Source of the DNA: Acidobacteriaceae bacterium
Lineage (GTDB): Bacteria > Acidobacteriota > Terriglobia > Terriglobales > Acidobacteriaceae
NCBI GenBank assembly: GCA_030838385.1
Contig: JAUTWX010000189.1
Location: forward strand, 1-36,104
Direction: 5' to 3'
DNA: 36,104 nt
The stretch's first letter is position 1, and each line of letters opens with the position of its first letter. Below are positions 27,102-36,104 of this stretch, one piece after another. A program made the translations under genes and the position numbers. Below the pieces are notes generated by a model. The model worked only from the letters and a program-made list of their open reading frames with translations. It had not been told where the DNA came from and did no database searches.

Positions 27102-28562
27102 TTATACGTGCGGAAGCTTTGTCGTAGCCCATCCACCACCAAGCGCTTTGACCAGCAGCACACTTGCATCCAAGCGGCGCTGCAGGATGTCCAGATCGTT
27201 GCGCTGATTGTTCAGAGCGGCTGTCTCCCAGGTGACCACCTGCAGATATGTATCCACGCCTCCCTCATAGCGCGTCTGAAAGAGATCCAACGATTGCTCC
27301 GCGGATGCAGTTGCCTCGTGTTGTTGCTGTGCTTCGTTTTCCAGCACGCGAAGCGCAGCCAGGTTGTCCTCCACCTGCTGAAAGCCGGTGAGCACGGTCT
27401 GGCGGTAATTCGCAACGTTTGCGTCGTACGCGGCAACAGTAATGTTCTTGGCAGAGCGCCGGCGTCCTGCATCGAAGAGAGTCTCTGAAAAAGTAGGACC
27501 CACTGCCCAGAAACGGCTTGGCCAGTTGAACCAGTTCAGCGCGGATGACCCCTGAAGGCCCATGATTCCGCTGAGAGACAGGGTTGGATAGTAGGCAGCC
27601 TGCGCGATGCCGATCTGTTCGTTTGCGGAAGCCATGCGACGCTCATCTGCCGCGATGTCAGGACGGCGCTCGAGCAGTGTTGCGGGCACTATGCCTGGAA
27701 TTTGCGGAATGATGGGAGCCTGCAGGTTGAGAGGTAGCGGCGGTAGGGTCAACTCTGCGGGCGGCTTGCCAATCAACACAGCGATCGCATGCTCGAATTG
27801 TGCGCGCTGCACTTCGAGATCGGTTCGCTGCACGCGCGCCTGGTTGAGCTGCGTTTGCGCCTGGCTCACGTCCGATTGAGGAGCCGCTCCGCCTTCGAAC
27901 CGATCCTGCGTCAGTTGCAAGGCGCTTTCATAGGCCTTCACCGTATCGTCGAGCAGTTTCTCCTGCGCATCTGCCGAGCGAAGCCCGAAATAGTTCATCG
28001 CCAGCTCTGCATGCAGACTCAACCGCGCATTTTCAAGATCGGCGTCGCTTGCCTGGGCCTGCTCCCGCGCCGCGGTTACGGTGCGTCGAATCCGCCCCCA
28101 CAGATCGACTTCATAGTTGAGGTCGACGGGCAGAATGAAGTTGCCGGAGCCATTGTTCACAAGTGTGGGCGAGAAGTAAGGCTGATTCGCTGACTCTCGG
28201 ACAGCGCTGATGCTCGGCCCGGCACCGATGGTGGGCGCTTCGTTCGAGCGTTCATAGCCAATCTGCGCGCGCGCCGCGCGGAAGCTGGCCTCTGCCGCCT
28301 TGAGTGACTGATTGGCGCCATCGACTTGAGCCTCCAGCGCATTCAATTGCGGATCGCCAAAGATCGTCCACCAGTCGCCCTTCAATTTGGTGTCGCTAGG
28401 CTGACCCGGCTTCCAGCCATCCTGTTCCGCAAAGGAAGCGGGCGGAGTCTCCTTGAAAGACGGTGCGACGATGGCTGCGGGCGTTTTATACTTCGGCCCC
28501 ACCATGCAGCCGGAAAGCGGCAGAATCACAAGTGCGATGACCAGATCAAAGAGACGTCTCAT
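27102..28562 (-). CDS. RND efflux outer-membrane lipoprotein (NodT/OprM-like)
   Basis: Lipobox 'LVIALVILPLSGCMVGPKYKTP'. Two coiled-coil OEP repeats and 'LLERRPDIAADERRMASANEQIGIAQAAYYPTLSLSG'. Confidence 0.93.
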   Translation of the reverse strand: MRRLFDLVIALVILPLSGCMVGPKYKTPAAIVAPSFKETPPASFAEQDGWKPGQPSDTKLKGDWWTIFGDPQLNALEAQVDGANQSLKAAEASFRAARAQIGYERSNEAPTIGAGPSISAVRESANQPYFSPTLVNNGSGNFILPVDLNYEVDLWGRIRRTVTAAREQAQASDADLENARLSLHAELAMNYFGLRSADAQEKLLDDTVKAYESALQLTQDRFEGGAAPQSDVSQAQTQLNQARVQRTDLEVQRAQFEHAIAVLIGKPPAELTLPPLPLNLQAPIIPQIPGIVPATLLERRPDIAADERRMASANEQIGIAQAAYYPTLSLSGIMGLQGSSALNWFNWPSRFWAVGPTFSETLFDAGRRRSAKNITVAAYDANVANYRQTVLTGFQQVEDNLAALRVLENEAQQQHEATASAEQSLDLFQTRYEGGVDTYLQVVTWETAALNNQRNDLDILQRRLDASVLLVKALGGGWATTKLPHV

Positions 28563-29824
28563 TCCGCAGAACCTTTCTCTATCTGGACCCGCTCTCCCTG
28601 CGCGAGAGAATCGGAGGGATTGAGAATGACATGGTCACGCGGCGTCAGTCCTGCGGTGATCTCGACCTTGGCGCCATAGTCGTGACCTATCTCGACCGGA
28701 GCCAGCTCCACTCGGCCATCACGCACGACTCCGACCCGTAGTCCCTCAGCGCGGAAGAGCAGCGCGTTGGATGGCAAGGTCATCGAGGAATCCGATGGAG
28801 GAATCGGCAGATGAACAAATGCATATTGACCCGGCAGCAGCTTGTGGTCTGAATTAAGGACATCGACCTCCACGTTCAATGTGCGATTCGCGATATCGAT
28901 GTTCTCGGAATTTCGCACGACGGTTCCGGTGAACTTCTGGTTGGGCGCAGCGTCCGAGGTCACCGCGATGCGATCACCGCTGTGCACCGCGCTGGCATAG
29001 ACTTCGGGGACAGGCACGAACAGACGTAGCTTGTCCGTGGACGCCATGTGAAACAGCTCTGCTCGGGGGGAATTGCTGTCCCCTGCCTGAATGAGCGAGC
29101 CGATGTCAACGTTGCGCGCCGTGATGACGCCATCAAACGGCGCATACACCTTCTCAAAACTCTGCAATTGCTGCAGGCGCCGCACATTAGCCTGAGCGGA
29201 CGAGAGCGCAGACTGACGCGCGTTGAAGTCGCTGGTGGTCTGGTCCGCCTCCTGCCTTGAGACGGCATTCTTCGCCAGAAGCTTCTTCCAGCGCTCGGCT
29301 GTGATCTGCGCGATTTCCTGATTCGCCTGGGCGGTCGCAAGGTCTGACTGAGCCTGCTCCACCTGCTGGTCGAGCTCCGGAGTCTCGATTTCAGCCAGAA
29401 TCTGCCCGTGATGCACACGAGTGCCAATGTCGGCGTACCACTTGCGCAGGTAGCCGTTGGTGCGTGCGTAGATCGGCGTATCTATGTAAGCCTGCGTGTT
29501 GGCAGGCAATTTGATTTCGAGGGGACCTGCGCCCTGGCTGGGTGTCGTCACAGCGACAGAGAGGGCTGAGTTCTGCTGAGCGTGGCTTGAGAGCCTTTCC
29601 TCGGCGTGGACGCGCGAACGGATGCCCGCGGCGATGAACACGCCGAGTAATAGCGCTGCAAGCGCAACGCCGATGATCGGCACACGCCCGAGCTTGAGTT
29701 TGGGATCAAGCCCAATGGGCGGCTCCGTTTGGGTTCCATGCGCGGGCTCGCTGCTCTCTAGGGCAACTCCGCCTTCCCGCGTGTCTTTCATTCCCTCATC
29801 CTGAATTTCGTCATTGTGTTGCAT
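28559..29824 (-). CDS. RND efflux periplasmic adaptor (membrane fusion protein)
   Basis: Single N-terminal TM. 'YARTNGYLRKWYADIGTRVHHGQILAEIETPELDQQVEQAQSDLATAQANQEIA' and 'SFEKVYAPFDGVITARNVDIGSLI'. Confidence 0.93.
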   Translation of the reverse strand: MQHNDEIQDEGMKDTREGGVALESSEPAHGTQTEPPIGLDPKLKLGRVPIIGVALAALLLGVFIAAGIRSRVHAEERLSSHAQQNSALSVAVTTPSQGAGPLEIKLPANTQAYIDTPIYARTNGYLRKWYADIGTRVHHGQILAEIETPELDQQVEQAQSDLATAQANQEIAQITAERWKKLLAKNAVSRQEADQTTSDFNARQSALSSAQANVRRLQQLQSFEKVYAPFDGVITARNVDIGSLIQAGDSNSPRAELFHMASTDKLRLFVPVPEVYASAVHSGDRIAVTSDAAPNQKFTGTVVRNSENIDIANRTLNVEVDVLNSDHKLLPGQYAFVHLPIPPSDSSMTLPSNALLFRAEGLRVGVVRDGRVELAPVEIGHDYGAKVEITAGLTPRDHVILNPSDSLAQGERVQIEKGSAE

Positions 29825-29892
29825 CGTCCCTCACCTCTGTTGTCGCTCCGCCACGTTTGTCGATGATCAGCGCCACAAGTTAGCTGCCGGCG

Positions 29893-32800
29893 CTACGCAT
29901 GCAGTGCCTGCTGGCTGTGCTCCCGCTCTTCCGTGCTCATGCCATCTTTCCTCGCACCGTGCAATAGCCCAAAGACCGCGGGTACGAAGACGAGCGTGGC
30001 CACGGTCGCGCAGAGCAAGCCGCCGATGACAGCACGGCCAAGAGGCGCATTCTGTTCGCCGCCATCTCCCAGACCTAAGGCCATGGGTATCATGCCGATG
30101 ATCATCGCAAGTGCGGTCATGCAGACTGGACGGAAGCGTGTGGCTCCCGCCTCAATCGCGGCAAGGATTGCATCACCGTGCTCAGCGAGGCGGATCTTCG
30201 CGAACGAAACAACGAGAATACTGTTCGCCGTGGCCACACCCATGCACATGATGGCGCCCATCAGGGCAGGCACGCTGAGCGTTGTGTGGGTCAGAAAAAG
30301 GAAGATCACAATCCCAGCCAGGGCAGCAGGGAGTGCCGTGATGATGATGAATGGATCCAGCCAGGACTGAAAGTTCACCACGATCAACATGTAGACAAGC
30401 AGGATGGCAAACACCAGCCCACCCAGGAGCGAGACATAGGAACTGCGCATGGTCTGCACCTGGCCCCGCACGGAGATGAACATGCCACGCGGCAGAGACC
30501 TTTCGTGCCGATGGACGATAGTCTCCACATCCTTCGCCACCGCGCCCAGGTCACGGTCCTGCACCGCGCCGTAGACGTCCACGACGCGGCGTATGTTGTA
30601 GTGCGAAACCACCCCCAATTCGTGATCGCGCTGGATAGACGATAGATCTCCAAGCACCTCCGGCGTCGCGCGCGGCGCGGCCAGAGACGAGTTGACAGGA
30701 ATGTTCTGGATGTCCTGCAGGGTGTCCATGCGATACTGCGGCGTCTGTGCGACCAGGTTGTAGTTCACGCCGTTCTTGTAGTTCAGATAGAACATGGGCG
30801 TTATCTGGAAACTGCCGCTCAGGCTGTTCAGCATGCTTTGCGCCACGTCACGAGTGGTGTAGCCGCCTTGCTGTGCTTTAGTCCGATCCAGAGCCACATC
30901 CAGGGTGGGATAGTCCGTTGGCTGCTGGATGCGGAGATCGACCAGGCCCGGAACCTTTCGCAAATCCTGGAGCAACGATGTTGCTTGCTGAGTGCTCGCT
31001 TCGACGTCGTTGCTCTGGAGCTGTATATCGATAGGGGCCGGCAGTCCGAAGTTGAGAATTTGCGTCGTAATGTCGGCAGGCAGGAAGTAAAAGAGTGTTC
31101 CGGGAAATTCGCGCGGAAGCTGGTCGCGCAGGTCGCGAACATAGTTGGCCGTTGGATGATGGTGTTCATTCAACGTCACCATCACATCTCCATCCGCCGC
31201 GCCCACAATGCCGGAGGTGCTATGCATCGTGTTCATTGGACTGTAAGGCAGCCCAATGTTGTCGAGGATGTTGTCCAGCTCTTTGCCGGGAATCTTGTGC
31301 CGGATCGAGGTCTCGACCAGATCGGCAAGGCGAGCTGTTTCTTCAATACGCATCCCTGTTTTTCCGCGGATGTGAAGGATGAACTCTCCGGCGTCCGTGT
31401 TGGGAAAGAAGTCCTGTCCAAGGAATGGCAGTAGCAGGAAAGCGCAGAGGCAGACCAGCAGGAACCCTGGCACGAAGACTTTGCGCGAGAAGACGAGCCT
31501 TGTCAGCAGGAGTTGATAAGACGCGCGTACTCTCTCGAACCCGCGCTCAAAGCCACGCTGGAAGTGCACAAACACATTTCGCGTATCTCCATGTTCTTTT
31601 GCACGGAGCATGTACATCGCGAGGGTCGGTACCAGGGTGCGCGAAAGAATGTAGGAGGCGATCATCGCGAACATGACCGCCTCGGCCAGAGGTACGAAGA
31701 GGTAGCGTGAGACGCCATTCAGAAAGAACATCGGCAGAAAGACGATGCAGATGCAGAGCGTGGAGACCAGTGCCGGTACGGCGATCTGCGCCGCACCATC
31801 CAGAATCGCCTGGCGCAACTCGTAGCCGTTTTCGAGGAAGCGCTCGATGTTCTCGATCGTCACCGTGGCATCGTCCACCAGGATGCCGACGGCTAGCGCC
31901 AGGCCGCCCAGCGTCATCGTGTTGATGGTCTCGCCCAGGAGACTGAGGATAATGACGGAAGAGAGGATGGAGAGGGGAATTGAGATCGCGATGATGAGCG
32001 TGGATCGCCAGCTACCCAGGAAGAGCAGAATCATCACGCCTGTCAGTGCCGCCGCGATGATAGCCTCGCGGATCACTCCGGAGACCGCAGAGCGCACGAA
32101 TACGCTCTGGTCGCCCAGGGGAGTCATCCTGAGTTCCTGGGGCACGGTTTGCGCCACGCGTGGCAGCATGTGGCGAATGCCTTCCACCACGTTCAGCGTC
32201 GATGCGTTCCCGGCTTTGAGGACGCTGATCAGCACGCCGCGATGGCCATCCTGGCGAACGATGTTTGTCTGAAATGCGGCGCCGTTGCTTACAGTGGCGA
32301 CGTCGCGAAGGTAGACGATCGCACCGTTGACCTGTTTGATCGGAATCATGCTCAGCTCGTCAAGAGTGTGAGGAGCCGCATTCGTGCGAATGTCGTATTC
32401 TTCAGCTCCGATCTTTGCCGTCCCGGAAGGCATGACGACGTTCTGTGCATTGAGCGCGGCCAGGATGTCCCCTGGGGAGACGCCCTTGGACTGCATCTTC
32501 GCCTGGTCCATGCTGACGCTGATCTGAGGCTGCTTTCCGCCATAGGGGGTAGGGAGAACGGCTCCTGGCACCGTCACGAGTGGAGGGCGTATGAAGTTCA
32601 CGCTCAGATCCGCGAGCTGCTGCTCATTCAAGCCCCTGCCAGAGATGCCCAGTTGGAGGATCGGTACGCTGGATGCGCTAAAGTTGATGATCTCCGGCGG
32701 CAGGGTGCCCGGCGGAAGCTGGCGGAGGATGAATTGCGATGCGGCGGTAATCTGCGCATTCGCCGTGTCCAGACTCGCGCCCGGCTGCAGGAAGACCTTG

Positions 32801-33075
32801 ACCACCGCGACACCGTTGTATGTGGTGGACTCCGTATGCTCGATATTGTCGACGAGTGTTGTGAGCACTTTCTCGTATGGAGTGGTAAGCCTGCCCTCCA
32901 TCTCTTCGGGATTTAACCCGGTGTATTGCCAGGCGATGGCCACGACCGGGATATTGATGTTCGGAAAAATGTCGGTTGGCGTGCGCATGATCACCACTGG
33001 GCTCATGATTAGAATGAGCAGGGCCAGGATGATGAAGGTGTAGGGGCGATCCAGCGCTAGCTTAACGATCCACAC
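29893..33075 (-). CDS. RND efflux inner-membrane permease (HAE1/AcrB superfamily)
   Basis: 1060 aa. 'PTDIFPNINIPVVAIAWQYTGLNPEEME', 'GGLALAVGILVDDATVTIENIERFLENG', 'GIVIFLFLTHTTLSVPALMGAIMCMGVATANSILVVSFA'. GTG start at 33075. Confidence 0.95.
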   Translation of the reverse strand: MWIVKLALDRPYTFIILALLILIMSPVVIMRTPTDIFPNINIPVVAIAWQYTGLNPEEMEGRLTTPYEKVLTTLVDNIEHTESTTYNGVAVVKVFLQPGASLDTANAQITAASQFILRQLPPGTLPPEIINFSASSVPILQLGISGRGLNEQQLADLSVNFIRPPLVTVPGAVLPTPYGGKQPQISVSMDQAKMQSKGVSPGDILAALNAQNVVMPSGTAKIGAEEYDIRTNAAPHTLDELSMIPIKQVNGAIVYLRDVATVSNGAAFQTNIVRQDGHRGVLISVLKAGNASTLNVVEGIRHMLPRVAQTVPQELRMTPLGDQSVFVRSAVSGVIREAIIAAALTGVMILLFLGSWRSTLIIAISIPLSILSSVIILSLLGETINTMTLGGLALAVGILVDDATVTIENIERFLENGYELRQAILDGAAQIAVPALVSTLCICIVFLPMFFLNGVSRYLFVPLAEAVMFAMIASYILSRTLVPTLAMYMLRAKEHGDTRNVFVHFQRGFERGFERVRASYQLLLTRLVFSRKVFVPGFLLVCLCAFLLLPFLGQDFFPNTDAGEFILHIRGKTGMRIEETARLADLVETSIRHKIPGKELDNILDNIGLPYSPMNTMHSTSGIVGAADGDVMVTLNEHHHPTANYVRDLRDQLPREFPGTLFYFLPADITTQILNFGLPAPIDIQLQSNDVEASTQQATSLLQDLRKVPGLVDLRIQQPTDYPTLDVALDRTKAQQGGYTTRDVAQSMLNSLSGSFQITPMFYLNYKNGVNYNLVAQTPQYRMDTLQDIQNIPVNSSLAAPRATPEVLGDLSSIQRDHELGVVSHYNIRRVVDVYGAVQDRDLGAVAKDVETIVHRHERSLPRGMFISVRGQVQTMRSSYVSLLGGLVFAILLVYMLIVVNFQSWLDPFIIITALPAALAGIVIFLFLTHTTLSVPALMGAIMCMGVATANSILVVSFAKIRLAEHGDAILAAIEAGATRFRPVCMTALAMIIGMIPMALGLGDGGEQNAPLGRAVIGGLLCATVATLVFVPAVFGLLHGARKDGMSTEEREHSQQALHA

Positions 33076-33111
33076 TTAGGAAGGGCTCCCTTCGGCAACG
33101 CTCAAGCGATC

Positions 33112-33200
33112 ATCGGAAAAACCGCTATATTCTTAGTTGATTCATTCCCGGGAGGGAACGATGGCGCTTTGTTCCGATGGAACTGATCGGAAATACCGAT
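33112..33200. promoter_or_regulatory. Putative LysR operator region between the RND operon and the LysR gene
   Basis: ATCGGAAATACCGAT (33186-33200) is a perfect T-N11-A palindrome. Near-copy ATCGGAAAAACCGCT (33112-33126). Extra TTCCGAT arm at 33172-33178. Confidence 0.55.
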
Positions 33201-33222
33201 GTATCAGCGCGGAGCTTGAACT

Positions 33223-34113
33223 GTGGAGCTAAGACACTTACGTTATTTCACCGCAGTCGCCGAGCACGGAGGCGTCGGCAGCACTGCGCGAATCCTTCAT
33301 GTGGCCCAATCGGCAATCAGCGAGCAGATTCACGATCTCGAATCGGAATTAGGCGTCGCTCTCTTTGATCGAACGAACCGACGCATTCGCCTCACCTATC
33401 ACGGGGAACAGTTTCTGAAGGATGCCCGGGTTGTGCTTGCTGCGGCGGATAGAGCCGTCGCGAACGTACGGAAATCGATTCGGGGCGAGATCGGCACGCT
33501 CACTATCGGCTTCTTTGTCGGTGGAACGGGAACGTTCTTTTCCAGGCTCATCAAAGACTTCCGCCACCGTTTTCAGGACGTGCAGCTTTCTCTGGTAGAA
33601 ATGGCACCCGGTATGCAGCACCGCGCATTGGAGACCGGAGCCATCGATATCGCGTTCACGCGTCCCGTGCAACCGGCCTACGCAACGCTCCTTCGCTCTG
33701 AGCACTTCAAGACCGAACCATTTTACGCCGTGATGCTCCGGAGTCACCCATTGGCAACCAAGCGACGTATCTTCATTCGCGAGCTGGCCGACGAGTTGTT
33801 CATACTGAACGACCGGAATCATTCACCAGCTACCTTCGACAAGGTGATCACGCTGTGCGCGGAAGCAGGCTTCTCGCCGAAGATCGGTTCAACCGCAACC
33901 GTATCCCCTGGTGTTATCGCGCTTGTCGAAGCCGGCGAGGGTGTGGCGATTCTACCGGAGGGCTCGCAAAAGCTGAGTAGTGATGAAGTCATATTTGTCC
34001 CACTTGCCGATAGTACGGCTTTCATCGACATGGTGATCGCCTGGTCCCCACAGAACGAGAGCTCTGTTCTTCGCTCCTTTCTCGAATTGGCGCGAAAACG
34101 GCGTCGCAACTGA
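33223..34113 (+). CDS. LysR-family transcriptional regulator
   Basis: GTG start. Winged HTH 'MELRHLRYFTAVAEHGGVGSTARILHVAQSAISEQIHDLESELGVALFDRTNRRIRLTYHGEQFL', plus substrate-binding domain. Confidence 0.95.
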   Translation: MELRHLRYFTAVAEHGGVGSTARILHVAQSAISEQIHDLESELGVALFDRTNRRIRLTYHGEQFLKDARVVLAAADRAVANVRKSIRGEIGTLTIGFFVGGTGTFFSRLIKDFRHRFQDVQLSLVEMAPGMQHRALETGAIDIAFTRPVQPAYATLLRSEHFKTEPFYAVMLRSHPLATKRRIFIRELADELFILNDRNHSPATFDKVITLCAEAGFSPKIGSTATVSPGVIALVEAGEGVAILPEGSQKLSSDEVIFVPLADSTAFIDMVIAWSPQNESSVLRSFLELARKRRRN

Positions 34114-34263
34114 GAAGGGCTTGGGAAGATTCCGGGACACGCTTCCCTTGAGGCATTCATGGAAAGGCTAAACTTGTCATTCACTGGATCTCCACAGCAT
34201 CCCGCGGGCTGGACCATGCGAAGGAAGAACCGCCGCCGGGCCGGAATGCTGTTGAGAACCTTG

Positions 34264-36104
34264 TCAATTGACAGTCAGGGTCATTGAAGTCGTTGCAACG
34301 ATGTTTGAAGCGTTGGTATCGGATCCTGAGATAGAGATCGTGTAGGTTCCTTGCGGAACGCTCGAACTCGACGTTGTCGAACTGCTGCAACCTGACTGTG
34401 AGAGACCGAGCCCGGTCAGGAAAACAACGGCGCAGAGCAGGCGCAACGCGCGTGAACGCCGGCGAAAGAGCCCGCCGCACAGCAAAGCGGCAAATGTGAT
34501 GGCAGCCGGAGCACCGAAAGGAGTGGGGGGCACATTCCGGGCGCTAGACGCGCTCGCGAACCTGCGTTTTCCAGTCGTGCCTGTGTACTGGGCGCTCGCG
34601 CAATCCGACGGGTTAGTGTCGATCGTGAAGCTAGCAGTTACCGCCGCAGTGCCGGAGACGGTCGTGTTGGGAATGCTGTTATAGCAGGCCGTGGCCAGGG
34701 CGGCGCTGTTCGTCGATATGCTCCAAGCCACAGTACCTGTATACCCGCTCTGTGGAGTAAGCGTGATGGTAGAAGTTCCTGAGCTGCCTTGGGCGACCGA
34801 CAGGTTCGTCGCGGAAAGCGTGAACGTACCGCTGCCTGAGCCACTGGAGCCGCCGACATTCAAGACGATTGATCCGGTAGATCCCGCATAGGTCGAGTCG
34901 CCGGAATAGGTAGCCTGAATCACGTGATTTCCCGAGGTTGATGAGGAAAACGAATAAGTGGCGATGCCGCCAGACAGAGTGATTGGCGAACCCGGGCTTG
35001 AGCCATCGACCAGGATCGTGACCGAGCCTGTGGGTGTCCCCAGAATCGCGGTGGACGACGCGGCAGCGGGCACCACCGTGATGGTGATGACATCGCTAAT
35101 TCCCACTGTGGGACTAGACGAGGCCGATGTAAGCGTTGTCGTCGAACTCGAGAGACTAGATGCCGAGGTTGTCGGCCAGGCATTCAGGAGTTGATTGAAA
35201 TCGAGTGATCCGATGCCGCTGGCCTCGTCGTACCCGGCAGTTGCTGCGTATGCCGAAGAGCCCGCAGAGTTGCAATATGTCGAGCCCGCGGTGCATTCGT
35301 TGTTACCGCTGGTGATGTCATGAAACGCGGAGGCATACGTGGTTGCATTCGAAGCAAGCGAGTAGAGCGTCGAATTGATAACACCCTGCCCCGTGGAATT
35401 GGTCTTCTGGTTAACGATGGACAGCATCCCTGCGAAAATAGGCGCATCGAAGCTCGTGCCGCCAGCCGTCGTCAGGTACTGATTGTTGGAATCACGAAAC
35501 CCGTTCGAGCAGCTTCCGTTGATTCCTGTGCTCTGAGAATCGCTGGAGCAGAAGAGATAGGGAGCATTGATGGCGGAGGCATCCAGCGAGATATCCGGTA
35601 CAAGCCGGTAACTGCCCGAAGGTATGCCGGGCACTCCGGTTTGCCAACTCGGCCTGGCAGTTAAAGTGCTCACGCCGCCGCCCCCTGAACAGAGGGGAAA
35701 GCCGCCTGCACTGACGAATTGTACGCAAGTCGTATCGTCGTTCCAGACTTGTTCGGGAATATAGGAAAGCGCCGAACTGATAACGTCGCTGCCAACCGCC
35801 TGAGCCCAATAGGTCGTATTGCCGGGAGTGACATCGGCAGTCGGAAACTCAGTTCCGCCCATGCCTGTTACATATTGACTGCTTGCGGGGAAATCGACGG
35901 CAAGCGCCATCTGCTGTGAGGACGACAGGGCGGTGTCGCCATAGCAATCTGTAGAACCATTGTCGCCGGCCGCTGCCACTACACTTTGCCCTTGGGCCGC
36001 AGCCTGCGCGAGGATGCCGTTGAGCGATGTATAGTCGCTCGAAGACATATCCGTTTCGCAGTCGCCATAGCTGGTGGAGATGATGGGCGCAAGGCGGGTG
36101 TCTA
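34264..36104 (-). CDS. Sedolisin (S53) peptidase, truncated at right edge, with Ig-like repeat and C-terminal TM tail
   Basis: Frame continues past the listed Met to the window edge ('DTRLAPIISTSYGDCETD'). Catalytic Ser motif 'TTAGGTSFDAPIFAGMLSIVNQ'. Big_3-type 'ILVDGSSPGSPITLSGGIATYSFSSSTSGNHVIQATYSGDSTYAGS'. Confidence 0.9.
   Translation of the reverse strand, partial: DTRLAPIISTSYGDCETDMSSSDYTSLNGILAQAAAQGQSVVAAAGDNGSTDCYGDTALSSSQQMALAVDFPASSQYVTGMGGTEFPTADVTPGNTTYWAQAVGSDVISSALSYIPEQVWNDDTTCVQFVSAGGFPLCSGGGGVSTLTARPSWQTGVPGIPSGSYRLVPDISLDASAINAPYLFCSSDSQSTGINGSCSNGFRDSNNQYLTTAGGTSFDAPIFAGMLSIVNQKTNSTGQGVINSTLYSLASNATTYASAFHDITSGNNECTAGSTYCNSAGSSAYAATAGYDEASGIGSLDFNQLLNAWPTTSASSLSSSTTTLTSASSSPTVGISDVITITVVPAAASSTAILGTPTGSVTILVDGSSPGSPITLSGGIATYSFSSSTSGNHVIQATYSGDSTYAGSTGSIVLNVGGSSGSGSGTFTLSATNLSVAQGSSGTSTITLTPQSGYTGTVAWSISTNSAALATACYNSIPNTTVSGTAAVTASFTIDTNPSDCASAQYTGTTGKRRFASASSARNVPPTPFGAPAAITFAALLCGGLFRRRSRALRLLCAVVFLTGLGLSQSGCSSSTTSSSSVPQGTYTISISGSDTNASNIVATTSMTLTVN

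Noticed and set aside
30838-31434. 198-aa + strand ORF (and 32149-32916) opposite the RND permease
   Set aside because: Antisense to an intact RND gene with no recognisable domain.

Overview
This 36.1 kb window looks like acidobacterial chromosome. That placement is inferred from gene types: an Oar-like TonB receptor, ASPIC/UnbV and multiheme/TPR genes, and an S53 sedolisin. Left arm, + strand: end of a TPR-like gene, FG-GAP/ASPIC-UnbV protein, 7-CXXCH multiheme cytochrome with TPRs, a TPR-gene remnant, ROK sugar kinase, exported MetX-like alpha/beta hydrolase, and a 1023-aa carboxypeptidase-regulatory TonB-dependent receptor with a hairpin-rich leader. Centre, - strand, 23498->9477: a tightly coupled six-gene biosynthetic operon. 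It encodes a 2453-aa PUFA-synthase-like PKS read as NMO-NMO-KS-AT-ACP-ACP-KR, an AT-DH-phosphopantetheinyl transferase fusion, a stand-alone ACP, an alpha/beta hydrolase, a GT1 glycosyltransferase and a Tet-like MFS exporter. There is one KS and no chain-length-factor domain, so this is not a canonical Pfa PUFA synthase. It is the best candidate for an undescribed system, probably making a glycosylated reduced polyketide or lipid. Right arm: metal-dependent amidohydrolase, cupin, divergent SDR lacking the canonical YxxxK, an RND efflux operon divergent from a LysR regulator with T-N11-A palindromes between them, and a sedolisin (S53) truncated at the right edge. No tRNA, rRNA, CRISPR array or IS element was recognised by eye. 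All family calls come from reading motifs; no searches were run.
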